Below, one piece after another: positions 25,901-34,200 of a stretch of 38,182 bases of DNA (positions within the stretch are counted from its first letter, which is position 1; the number at the start of each line of letters is the position of its first letter). The stretch is from Oscillospiraceae bacterium (GTDB lineage Bacteria > Bacillota > Clostridia > Oscillospirales > Ruminococcaceae). The stretch spans positions 1 to 38,182 of the forward strand of contig JAFUHM010000044.1 in NCBI GenBank assembly GCA_017468865.1, given 5' to 3'. The notes below the pieces were generated by a model. It saw nothing but the letters and a program-made list of their open reading frames with translations. It ran no database searches and was not told the origin of the DNA. Position numbers and translations under genes: made by a program.

Positions 25901-26578
25901 TCAGATTTTACAATTTGTTAACATATGTATGTGCCTTGCGTCATTGAGAAGTTCGATCACAGGCATCCTCCTTGAACCGGGGCGGCTGTCGAATCTCAGC
26001 ACGCAGACCGAGGTCAGGTCAAGGTGGAATGTAGAGCATACCAGCGGAAAGGGTATCCCCAGTATATGGGACATTGCGGCGGAGGATGATCCACCGTGGC
26101 TGAACAGAGCCACCGTCCTGTCATTGTCCGTATCCGTGATGCAGCGGTAAAGTCCGCCCTCACGCCTGTATCCGAGGGTGAGCAGCAGCTTGTCGAACTC
26201 CTCTGCGATCATGTGTACGTTGTCAACGCACCTGTTCCCCTTGAAATATCTGTTTTCCTCCCACATGGGATCACCGGCATCCATTCCCTCATCTGCCATC
26301 TTGTCGGCTATCACCCAGGGACTTGCCTCGGGCTGATAGTCTTCATCGTATCCCCATACGATCTCACGCATGAAGTCGAGTATCTCCACATCCTTCCCTG
26401 TGAGACGGGCAGTGTATCCCGCCGTCTGACGGGCTCTGCCCATGCAGGATGCGTATATCTTGTCAATGTTTTCCGATGCCAGTCTGTGAGCCGCCTTTTC
26501 AGCCTGTTCATGGCCTGTCGGGGTAAGGCAGTCGTTCTGGTAGTCGGGGTCGCCGTGCCGTATAAAGAGAAGCCGCAT
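25901..26578 (-). CDS. Histidine phosphatase (phosphoglycerate mutase-like) family protein
   Basis: A 225-residue member of the branch that uses a phospho-His intermediate. The catalytic motif is at the N-terminus as 'LLFIRHGDPDYQND' (RHG), followed by 'LTPTGHEQAEKAAHRL', 'IYASCMGRARQTAGYTA' and the second catalytic His in 'VALFSHGGSSSAAMSHIL'. The ATG at 26578 has AGGAGG just upstream; the frame is open 30 codons further, but those codons lack family similarity. Substrate is unknown: phosphosugar or cofactor phosphate are common in the family. It follows the ribbon-helix-helix gene by 52 bases. Confidence 0.92.
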   Translation of the reverse strand: MRLLFIRHGDPDYQNDCLTPTGHEQAEKAAHRLASENIDKIYASCMGRARQTAGYTARLTGKDVEILDFMREIVWGYDEDYQPEASPWVIADKMADEGMDAGDPMWEENRYFKGNRCVDNVHMIAEEFDKLLLTLGYRREGGLYRCITDTDNDRTVALFSHGGSSSAAMSHILGIPFPLVCSTFHLDLTSVCVLRFDSRPGSRRMPVIELLNDARHIHMLTNCKI

Positions 26579-26630
26579 ATATCCTCCTGTGTGTCTGCCG
26601 CAGAAAGGACAGGCGAACCTGTCCTTTGAC

Positions 26631-26837
26631 CTACTTATTTTTGTATTCCTCAATGATGCCCATGACATACTCCCTGAGAAGCGTGCCTGTGGAAGTGCCG
26701 TGCTCGGCGCAGTATGCTTTGAAGGCTTCCGCCTCCTCTGTGCGCACCCTGCATGAGACGGACTTTATGTGCTCCCTTTTCCACGCAAGCTGTTTTTCCT
26801 TTGCCTGCTGCTTCCGGGCTTCGGTCATTTTCGCCAT
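26631..26837 (-). CDS. Small ribbon-helix-helix-like protein
   Basis: A 68-residue basic protein. The N-terminal 25 residues are a Lys/Arg/Gln-rich helix ('MAKMTEARKQQAKEKQLAWK'); the rest reads like a ribbon-helix-helix fold ('SVSCRVRTEEAEAFKAYCAE' then 'HGTSTGTLLREYVMGIIEEY'), with the strand supplying DNA contacts. Likely a small DNA-binding regulator; no toxin partner is adjacent. I start at ATG 26837 with GGAG 9 bases upstream, 11 bases after the preceding gene's stop; the frame is open further upstream but overlaps that gene. Confidence 0.75.
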   Translation of the reverse strand: MAKMTEARKQQAKEKQLAWKREHIKSVSCRVRTEEAEAFKAYCAEHGTSTGTLLREYVMGIIEEYKNK

Positions 26838-26848
26838 AGTCAAAGCTC

Positions 26849-27655
26849 CTATCTCTTGCCCGATCTTGAGCCGTTCCCCGTGAACCTGAGCACAAGGCGG
26901 AGCACCTTGAAATACAGCCATATCACCGAGAATGCAAGCCCGAATGATGCGTACCATTCGTAGTCCTTGGCCATGCCGTATTCCACGCACTGCCTTATGG
27001 TGTCAAAGTCGGACACGAGGAAGAGAGAGCCCAGTACCACCATGCCGACCGCCACTCCCAGTGAGAGCAGAGGGTTCGCCGCAAGCTCCGATACTATCCC
27101 TCTTGTTGCGGGGATAAGTCCGCCCGCAAGGGTGATGAGGGAACCTGCGATGAGCGTGATGCACGCCGTTGAGATGAATGCGTGGAACTTCTGATCTGCC
27201 TTTATCATGCCCCGTGCGTAAAGAAAGCCCATTGTCGCCACGAGAAGTACCGTGATGAGGAAGGAGAGCACTATCGCCGAACGAAACTGCTGTCCCAGAG
27301 TGGCTCCCATCCATGTGATAAGGTACCCGACAGAACCGCAGAACAGCGTGCCTGTCACAGGTATGGTCTTTCGTATGAATATGGCGAGCCATGGCGTGAC
27401 GAGGGAGATCAGCGCCGCCGCAGCAAGCAGTACAGTTTCAGCACTGCCCATTGAGATCGACCCGTCCGAAGCCGTAGTCATCTTTGCGATGCCGCACAGG
27501 AGCATACCGATGAATATTGACGCAAGGAATATCCCCAGCTTTTTCATTATCCCCGCATAGGTGCATCTGTCGGCATCATCCGTCTCGGCTATCTTTCCTA
27601 TCCTGTCGAGTACGGGATTTCGCCCCGTGATATAGCCCTGATCTGTAAGTGTCAT
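26849..27655 (-). CDS. Bax inhibitor-1/YccA family membrane protein
   Basis: A 268-residue polytopic protein with about seven membrane helices. It matches the bacterial BI-1 branch with a long N-terminal part ('YITGRNPVLDRIGK', 'TYAGIMKKLGIFLASIFIGM'), the central 'GFLYARGMIKADQKFHAFIS', and the C-terminal 'GSLFLVSDFDTIRQCVEYGMAKDYEWYASFGLAFSVIWLYF'-like end, where acidic residues in 'SDFDTI' correspond to the pH-sensing pair of BI-1 channels. The family includes proton-sensitive calcium leak channels. The start is 4 bases after the hydrogenase stop, so the two are surely co-transcribed. Confidence 0.88.
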   Translation of the reverse strand: MTLTDQGYITGRNPVLDRIGKIAETDDADRCTYAGIMKKLGIFLASIFIGMLLCGIAKMTTASDGSISMGSAETVLLAAAALISLVTPWLAIFIRKTIPVTGTLFCGSVGYLITWMGATLGQQFRSAIVLSFLITVLLVATMGFLYARGMIKADQKFHAFISTACITLIAGSLITLAGGLIPATRGIVSELAANPLLSLGVAVGMVVLGSLFLVSDFDTIRQCVEYGMAKDYEWYASFGLAFSVIWLYFKVLRLVLRFTGNGSRSGKR

Positions 27656-27659
27656 GTCA

Positions 27660-29297
27660 TCACTCTCCGCTGTTCATGTTCATCATGTCTGCCGACACAT
27701 CCCCGAGTCGGGCGATGCCTGCCTGAAGGCTGTCTGCCGAGCCTTCTATGGCCGAGCCTGCCGCCTCTGCGTCACCGAGATAGGTGGAAAGGGAGGTCAT
27801 GGCTGCCTTGAGCTTTTCGAGGATGGAGACTACCTGGGGAAGGGAGTTCTCATCGAGTGAAGTGCTCTGGGAGCAGAAATCCGTTACCTTGGCAAGGATG
27901 TTCTCCATGATGGATGCGATGGAAGCGGACTGCTTGTTGTTGTTGTCGAGCCGTCCGAGCTGTTCTCTGAGTCCTGCGATCTCGGCGGAAAGGGTGTCGG
28001 ATGTCTGCTTTGCATCAGCAGCCGAGCCTGTCATCCGCTCTATCATTTCCCGGTATGCCGCAAGCTGCCCATCATCTGCCGCAGGAGCGGGAGTCGGGGA
28101 CGGAGCGGCGGCAGGAGCCTCAGCCTTGCTCTCATGGGCTGCAAGGAATGCTTCGAGCTCTGCCAGGTTGCGGTCTATCGCCTCCTTTGCGGGAGGTTCC
28201 TTTTCGCAGTTTTCAAACTTGCGTGCAAGGGAGCGGGGATTGAGCCTGTCCTCAAAGAGTTTGAACTGCTTGTCAAGTCCGTTGAGGGACACCTTGCGGC
28301 GTGACCTTGCATCTATCTCCACCTTTCGGTGGATGCTCTTTATCTCCAGAGGGGACACGTCATCCTTGTCGAATGCGCCTATGCCCATGCCGCAGCCGCC
28401 TGCGCAGGACAGAGCCTCAAATACGTCCGCACGCTTGTCCCTGTCGGTGGAAAGATATTCCTCCAGATCCCTGTACACCGTGTCAACACCGTCGCTGCTG
28501 ACTGCCACAAGGCCGGGATCGTTTATCACCAGATTGTACCGCAGGCCGCCGGGAGCGGAATAGATGCCGCCCATTGCGCCCTGTGCCTGATCGTCGAAGT
28601 CGTAGAGCATACTGTCGTTGTCCGCATCACGGAATTCGATGCGCTGACGGTGGAAATGCTCCTTGAGCCTCTTGAATGTGACATTGTACTCAACGTGGCC
28701 CGATTCGGTAAATTCCAGCTTCATTGCAGGGCACGGGGAGAGGACTGCCACCGCATAGTTCTTCTTGATGTAGTCCCTGATATACACAGCCTCACAGGAC
28801 ATGGGGCTTGCGATGGGGGCAACGTCCCCTATCTGATCGGGATGATATATCTCCATGTAGCGGACGATGGCAGGGCAGTGCTGGGATACCACCTTCCTGG
28901 TAGTGCCCGCATCTATCTGCTTGCAGTAGCTCCATGTGCATATATCCGAGCCCAGTGCGCCGTCATATATGCCGTCAGAGCCGTTCTGCTTGAACCAGCG
29001 CAGGACAGCCTGCCACTTCTTCCCGAAGGCGGCTTTGATGGACGGATGGGCGATGATGACCATTTTGCGGTCGCCGAGAGCCTTGAAGAACTTTTCCGTA
29101 TCGTCGTTATAGTCACGTCCGCCGTGGGTGCAGCGTCTGACGCACTCACCGCAGGCTATGCACTTTGATTCATCTATCTCTATGACCTGTCTGCCGTCAT
29201 CAAGTGTCTTGACATAGTTTGCCAGAGGAGATGGACAGGCGCCCACACAGTCCCTGCACCCTACACATCTTTCAAAATTGGTCTCTATAATACTCAT
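27660..29297 (-). CDS. FeFe-hydrogenase-like sensory protein with coiled-coil tail
   Basis: A 545-residue protein. Two [4Fe-4S] ferredoxin motifs are at C11-14-17-21 and C46-49-52-56. The H-cluster domain carries all four cluster cysteines: L1 'SQHCP' (C141), L2 'PCPAMKLE' (C188), L3 'SCAGGCGMGIG' (C297 and C301). The proton-transfer Cys of catalytic enzymes (TSCCP) is His140 here, as expected for sensory rather than catalytic members. After residue about 350 there is no PAS domain; instead comes an Ala/Pro-rich linker (about 410-425) and a helical coiled coil to the end, without the methyl-accepting hairpin signature. The ATG at 29297 follows GAGGTG. First gene of a five-gene minus-strand run. 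Confidence 0.88.
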   Translation of the reverse strand: MSIIETNFERCVGCRDCVGACPSPLANYVKTLDDGRQVIEIDESKCIACGECVRRCTHGGRDYNDDTEKFFKALGDRKMVIIAHPSIKAAFGKKWQAVLRWFKQNGSDGIYDGALGSDICTWSYCKQIDAGTTRKVVSQHCPAIVRYMEIYHPDQIGDVAPIASPMSCEAVYIRDYIKKNYAVAVLSPCPAMKLEFTESGHVEYNVTFKRLKEHFHRQRIEFRDADNDSMLYDFDDQAQGAMGGIYSAPGGLRYNLVINDPGLVAVSSDGVDTVYRDLEEYLSTDRDKRADVFEALSCAGGCGMGIGAFDKDDVSPLEIKSIHRKVEIDARSRRKVSLNGLDKQFKLFEDRLNPRSLARKFENCEKEPPAKEAIDRNLAELEAFLAAHESKAEAPAAAPSPTPAPAADDGQLAAYREMIERMTGSAADAKQTSDTLSAEIAGLREQLGRLDNNNKQSASIASIMENILAKVTDFCSQSTSLDENSLPQVVSILEKLKAAMTSLSTYLGDAEAAGSAIEGSADSLQAGIARLGDVSADMMNMNSGE

Positions 29298-29376
29298 GGT
29301 ATTCACCTCGCATGAAATGACGGATATGTATGTCATGATCCCCTGCTGAATGTCGAGATGGGACATCGCTGTCTTG

Positions 29377-29405
29377 ATTATATCATAAAATCACCATAAT
29401 TGCAA
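29377..29405 (-). promoter_or_regulatory. Promoter for the hydrogenase-like operon
   Basis: On the minus strand: TTGCAA (29405-29400), 17-base spacer, TATAAT (29382-29377). The -10 is perfect and the -35 matches at four of six. The leader to the ATG at 29297 is about 70 bases. Confidence 0.75.
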
Positions 29406-29552
29406 GCGTTATGCACAAAAATGATATATATTACAATTTTTGCCCTGTACATTTGTGCAAAATAAATATCCGAGGGAGAGGGACGCTCATGCTGACCGCT
29501 GCGGTCTGTCCTCTTTTGCGCAAAAATTCCGAAAAAATAAGCATAAAAGGGC
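29406..29552. other. Divergent intergenic region with operator-like palindromes
   Basis: Central part of the 368-base gap between the hydrogenase-like gene and the GH43 gene. It holds TGCACAAA (29412-29419) facing TTTGTGCA (29452-29459), the short hairpin GACCGC-T-GCGGTC (29494-29506), and the 12-bp perfect palindrome TTTTGCGCAAAA (29514-29525), which lies 27 bases upstream of the GH43 -35. These are reasonable operator candidates. The frame is open through much of it, but there is no credible start or coding pattern. Confidence 0.5.
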
Positions 29553-29581
29553 TTGCAACAGGGCGCAGGATATGGTATCAT
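29553..29581 (+). promoter_or_regulatory. Promoter for the GH43 gene
   Basis: TTGCAA at 29553-29558, 17-base spacer, TATCAT at 29576-29581 with TG before it. Same -35 hexamer as the divergent promoter. Leader to the ATG about 78 bases. Confidence 0.65.
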
Positions 29582-29665
29582 CATATAAGGGAAGGCGCTG
29601 AACTTTGCGCCTGTGATGAGAAACCTGACAAGAGGGGAAGTCCCTCATATGAAAGGAGCATTTCC

Positions 29666-31006
29666 ATGAATCCATACCTTCCTTTGTGGGAATACATCCC
29701 CGACGGAGAACCGAGAGTGTTCGGAGACAGGATATATGTCTACGGATCCCATGACAGAGCGGGTCAGACGGAGTTCTGCGATTTCAAGCTCAAATGCTGG
29801 TCGGCATCGGTGGATGACCTTGATAACTGGGTCTGCCACGGAGATATCTTCCATGTGGCGGATGACTTCGACCACAAGTCCGACATCGACTGGAACACCC
29901 CCGAAACAAGGCTTTTCGCTCCCGATGTGGTCAGGGGCAAAGACGGAAAATATTACCTGTTTGCATACATCGTCAATGCAAAGGGATGTGTTGCGGTGAG
30001 TGACCGCCCCGAAGGACCGTTCACTCTGATAAGCAAGTACAAGTACACCATCCCCGATGAGATCTGCTGCAACGGCTGGTTCATCGACCCGGGCGTGCTT
30101 GTGGACGATGACGGGCGCACATACATCTACTGCGGATTTCAGCGCTCATTCATGGCGGAGGTGAATTCCGACAATATGTACGAGGTGCTCGGCGGTACCT
30201 GCGTACAGGACTTCATCCCCTGCGAGCCGACAGAAGAGGGCGGCTTTGACGAGAAGGACAAGTGCTTCTTCGAGGCGGCATCCCCCCGCAAGATAGGCGA
30301 TACCTACTACATGATCTATTCTCCCTGGAGGGGAAGCAGACTTGCCTATGCCACATCGAAAAGCCCCACAGGTCCCTTCACTTACAGGGGGTACATCGTG
30401 GACAACGGTGTTGACTATCCCGGAGGCAACGACCACGGCTCCATCATGTGCATCAAAGGTCAGTGGTATATCTTCTATCACCGCATGACGAACAACACCA
30501 TCATGTCACGCAGAGGATGCGTGGAGAAGATAGAGATACTCCCCGACGGCACTATCCCCACGGTCGAAATGACATCCCTGGGATTTGCGGACAGTCTTGA
30601 CCCGTATAAGATCACCCCTGCGGAGATAGCCTGTGTCCTCAAGGGAGAGGCATTCGTGACGGAGAAGGGGCTTATGGAGCGTGTCATCACCAATATCCAT
30701 GAGGGCGATGTCATAGGCTACAAGTACTTTGACTTCGGCGAGGACTATTCGGGTACGTCGTTCAGGTTCACAGCGAAGATCTACGGACTGGGCGGTGACT
30801 GCAAGCTCCATATCTATGCGGATGATGAGGAGATAGGCGTATGTGAGATAGGCCACGGCAGCGGAGAGGTCAGCGCAAGGCTGAAAAACGTGACGGGCAG
30901 ACACGCCGTGTATTTCAAGGTGACCACCGATTACACAGGCTGGATGGGTGATTATTTCAAGGGCAGGGCTCTGTTTGAACTGAGCAGCTTTGTCTTTGCA
31001 AAATAG
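29666..31006 (+). CDS. Glycoside hydrolase family 43 enzyme (cytoplasmic)
   Basis: A 446-residue five-bladed-propeller hydrolase acting on arabinose- or xylose-containing oligosaccharides (arabinofuranosidase or xylosidase type). Likely catalytic residues: base Asp30 in 'YVYGSHDR', pKa-tuning Asp141 in 'FIDPGVLVDDDGRTYIY', and acid Glu203 in 'FFEAASPRKIGDTYYMIYS'; 'APDVV' at 85-89 and the central 'GGNDHGSI' also fit. The C-terminal 120 or so residues form a beta-rich carbohydrate-binding-like domain ending in 'GRALFELSSFVF'. No signal peptide, so it acts inside on imported sugars. AAAGGAG lies 8 bases before ATG 29666; the open frame upstream to 29411 lacks homology. Confidence 0.93.
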   Translation: MNPYLPLWEYIPDGEPRVFGDRIYVYGSHDRAGQTEFCDFKLKCWSASVDDLDNWVCHGDIFHVADDFDHKSDIDWNTPETRLFAPDVVRGKDGKYYLFAYIVNAKGCVAVSDRPEGPFTLISKYKYTIPDEICCNGWFIDPGVLVDDDGRTYIYCGFQRSFMAEVNSDNMYEVLGGTCVQDFIPCEPTEEGGFDEKDKCFFEAASPRKIGDTYYMIYSPWRGSRLAYATSKSPTGPFTYRGYIVDNGVDYPGGNDHGSIMCIKGQWYIFYHRMTNNTIMSRRGCVEKIEILPDGTIPTVEMTSLGFADSLDPYKITPAEIACVLKGEAFVTEKGLMERVITNIHEGDVIGYKYFDFGEDYSGTSFRFTAKIYGLGGDCKLHIYADDEEIGVCEIGHGSGEVSARLKNVTGRHAVYFKVTTDYTGWMGDYFKGRALFELSSFVFAK

Positions 31007-31015
31007 CATGACAAC

Positions 31016-31045
31016 GGGCGGCAGGGCTCCTGCCGTCCTTTCCCT
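31016..31045 (+). terminator. Probable terminator after the GH43 gene
   Basis: CGGCAGG (31019-31025), loop GCT, CCTGCCG (31029-31035), followed by TCCTTTCCCTTT. The tract is interrupted, so strength is moderate. It begins about 10 bases after the stop. Confidence 0.7.
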
Positions 31046-31127
31046 TTCAGATGATCCTGCTTTGGCAGATGCAGCCGGCGGGTATATTGTGAACAGTTCT
31101 TTTCCGAAAACTATCACATATATTTCA

Positions 31128-31156
31128 TTGACATATCCTATTTGTTATGCTATAAT
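31128..31156 (+). promoter_or_regulatory. Consensus promoter for the 1506-residue membrane protein
   Basis: TTGACA at 31128-31133, 17-base spacer, TATAAT at 31151-31156, with TG one base before the -10. The leader of about 117 bases contains the perfect hairpin CCCCTT-CC-AAGGGG (31222-31235) but no riboswitch I recognise. Confidence 0.9.
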
Positions 31157-31279
31157 CAATGCAGGATTACGCTTTCCGCTGTTTTCGTGAAGGCAGTGCT
31201 TTGGATCAAGGCAGTGATGATCCCCTTCCAAGGGGCGGTGCATCAACGGAAACAAAGAACGTACACGGATGGAGTCGCT

Positions 31280-34200
31280 ATGGCATATATATTGTTAATT
31301 GCGGTCATCATACTCGGCATGATGCTGCTCAAGGCAAAGGGCGAGATAAAGGAAAAGAATGACGAGATCGACAGACTGAAGAGTGAGCTTGACCGATACA
31401 GGGAGAAAAGCGGCATGACCGCCGCTCCCTATGAGGCTCCCCCTACCGCACCTATGCCGCCTAAGTACGGCATGACCGGTGCGCCCGACTATTCACGGAT
31501 GTACCGTCCTGCACCGACGCAGCCTGCACCCGTGCAGAATATGGCTGCCCCCGTTTCACAGGCACAGCCTGCACCGATGCAGCCTGTGCCCCCGCATCCT
31601 GCACCCATGCAGCCCGTGCCCGTTCAGAATATGGCTGCCCCCGCTTCACAGGCACAGTCTGTGCCCCCGCATCCTGCACCGACACAGCCCGTGCCCGTGC
31701 AGAATATGACTGCCTCCGTTTCGCAGGCACAGTCTGTGCCCATGCAGTCCGTACCCGTTCTGCCTGCACCGATGCAGGAAACTCCCCGTACCTACGGGCA
31801 GGACACGGCTCCCGTCAGGGAGAAGCACAATCCTGTCAACATCATCCTCGGTCTGGGTACGCTGTTTGTCATACTGGCAGGCTTCATATTCGCCGTAGCC
31901 GCATGGACGAGTATGTCCGAGGCAGGACGTGTCATCACCCTGATGCTTTTCTCGGGGGCATTCTTCTTCCTTCACGGGGTCGCCGAGAAGAAATCCGATC
32001 TTCCCCAGGCAGGGAAGGTGTTCTATGTGATCGGGAGCGGCACCCTTGCCGCATCCGTCTTTGCAATGGGGACAGATGTACTGCTGTCCCTGTCGGTCAT
32101 GGCGTTCATCGCCGCAGTATGCTCATTTGCGGCGGCGGTACACTATGAGAGCGGCGGCATCGCCAAGGCAGGATATGTCTTTACCACCCTGTCAGCGTCG
32201 GCAATGTCCTTCTTCATCTCCGAGATGTGGGGGACGGCGATACTTGCCCTCATCGCCCTGATACTCATTTTCGCCGAAAAGAAGGTGAAGGATGCGGATG
32301 CGGGACGCTTCTTCCCCCTGACCGAAGAGTTCGGATTCTTCGTGACAGAGAACATCTATGTATCCGCACTGGCATCCCTTGTCCTCTCCACATCCGCTCC
32401 CTTCATCGTGCCTGTGGTCATCTTCTCTGCGGCGTTCCTCACAAGCGCCCTCAAAGGGGAGCACACAGCGGCAAATGTGTCGGTGTTCTGCGGATACTTT
32501 GCTCTGGGCGCATTCATGTCGATGAAGCCGTCGGGTGCGGATAACGTGATCCTCCTGTCTGTGCTGGTGGTCACGGTGTACACCGTGCTTTCCCTGATAA
32601 CATCCATACCCGAGACTGTCCGCAGGCTCGTGAACATAGTCCGTGTCATCGGCGCATCCCTTGTCATAATCGGGGGAGTGGTCATAGCTCTCCGAGGGGA
32701 GTTTGACGTCACCCTCGCCCTCACATCCGCAGTGATGACCGCCGAACTGCTGATATCCCTCCTTCTGCGAAAGGACAGGGGTTCGCTGTATGCACTGGCG
32801 CCCTCCTTCGTGTTCACGGCTCAGGTGTTCTCCCGTCTGCTGCCCGAAGGATACCGCCCCCTCATCGTATTCGCATTCCTCTTCGGCCTTGTCATCATCC
32901 GCCTGTGGGATAAGGTGCATCATCCCTCGGGTGAGGCGGTGCTGTGCCTTGCAGCCCTGTTTGAAGTAAGGTCGCTGGCAGACCCATTCCGTATCCTTAA
33001 AGGCGAAGAGATGTTCATATCCCCTCTGTGGGTGCGAATGACGGTATGTGCGGTCTTTGTCCTGATGGTATTTATCTGCTCCCGTCAGAAGGGAGAGCAC
33101 AGGATCACGGCAGGGATATTCCGCTATGTACTGCCGGTCTCTCTCTTCCTGCCCTGGATCATGCTACCTTCGGATATACGGGAGGTCACAGGCGTGCTCC
33201 TCTGCTTTGCGGCGGCAATGGCATCCCTTGCAAAGAAGGAATACATAAAGCCCTTTGCCCTGATGTGGATAGTCCCCATGGCGGCAAGCTTCGGGTCTGA
33301 GCACGCATTTATGGTGCCTGTGTGCCTTGCGGTGTATTTCACGGCGCTGTCTCTCCTTGATAAGCGAAATGTGAGGACTATGCCCTTCGGCGGCATCGCT
33401 GACGGGACGGTGTGCGTCTACCTTTCGCTGATGACCATGTATCAGACTGCCGCAGGGAAGTCTGTTCCCCTGTGGGTGATCTGGGGCTGTCTGGTCCTGT
33501 GTGCCGTAGTCTCCTATGAGAAGGTGAGCAGATGGGCTGTGCCCGCATCCCTGATAATGGCATTCTGTCCCCTGGTCATCACCGCAGATGAAACATCTCC
33601 CGTATTCCCCGTCTATATGGTGCTGTACGGCATAGCGGCGGCGGTAACTGTCCGCTTTGGCAGATCAGGCAGACGTGCCCGCTCCTTCGTATATCTTCTC
33701 CCCCTGATGTTCTTCACCCTGTGGGTGATGCAGTCAGCCGACTTTGCTCCTGCGATAGCTGCGGCGGCTGTGATAGTGCTTTTGATGCGCCCCGAGGAGA
33801 AATGCCGCATCATACTTGAAGCGGTCATCATCTTCGGATACATCCTCTCCCTCTGTGCGGCTCTGTCTCCCTTCATCACCGCAGCAGTATGGCTCGTCAT
33901 GTGCGCAGTATTCGCTGTCGAGAAGCAGAAGTCACGGCTTGTGCTCCCTGCCGCAGTCATATCCGGCATACTCTGCCTGTGGGAAATACCCTTGTTCACG
34001 AACTGCCGCCATATCGCCGCAGTGATACTTACAGCGGCATATGTGGGGACAGCCCTTGCCAAGAGAAAGGACAGCGGCCTTCGCCTGAGCTTCGGCATAT
34101 GCTCGCCTCTCCTGCTGATACCCTCCTTCGTCCTGTCTGTGAGCGCTGAACGCACATGGACGTGGATAGCTGCGGCAGCAGGTGCGGTGCTTGTCCTTGC

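Noticed and set aside
27660..28050. Methyl-accepting chemotaxis domain in the hydrogenase-like protein's tail
   Set aside because: The tail is a coiled coil, but the highly conserved hairpin tip of chemoreceptors is not present.
29411..29665. N-terminal extension of the GH43 protein
   Set aside because: The frame is open, but it contains a promoter and palindromes and has no similarity to GH43; AAAGGAG before ATG 29666 settles the start.
31507..31785. Possible CRISPR-like repeat array
   Set aside because: The repeats are in frame, imperfect and coding (Pro/Gln linker), with no unique spacers.
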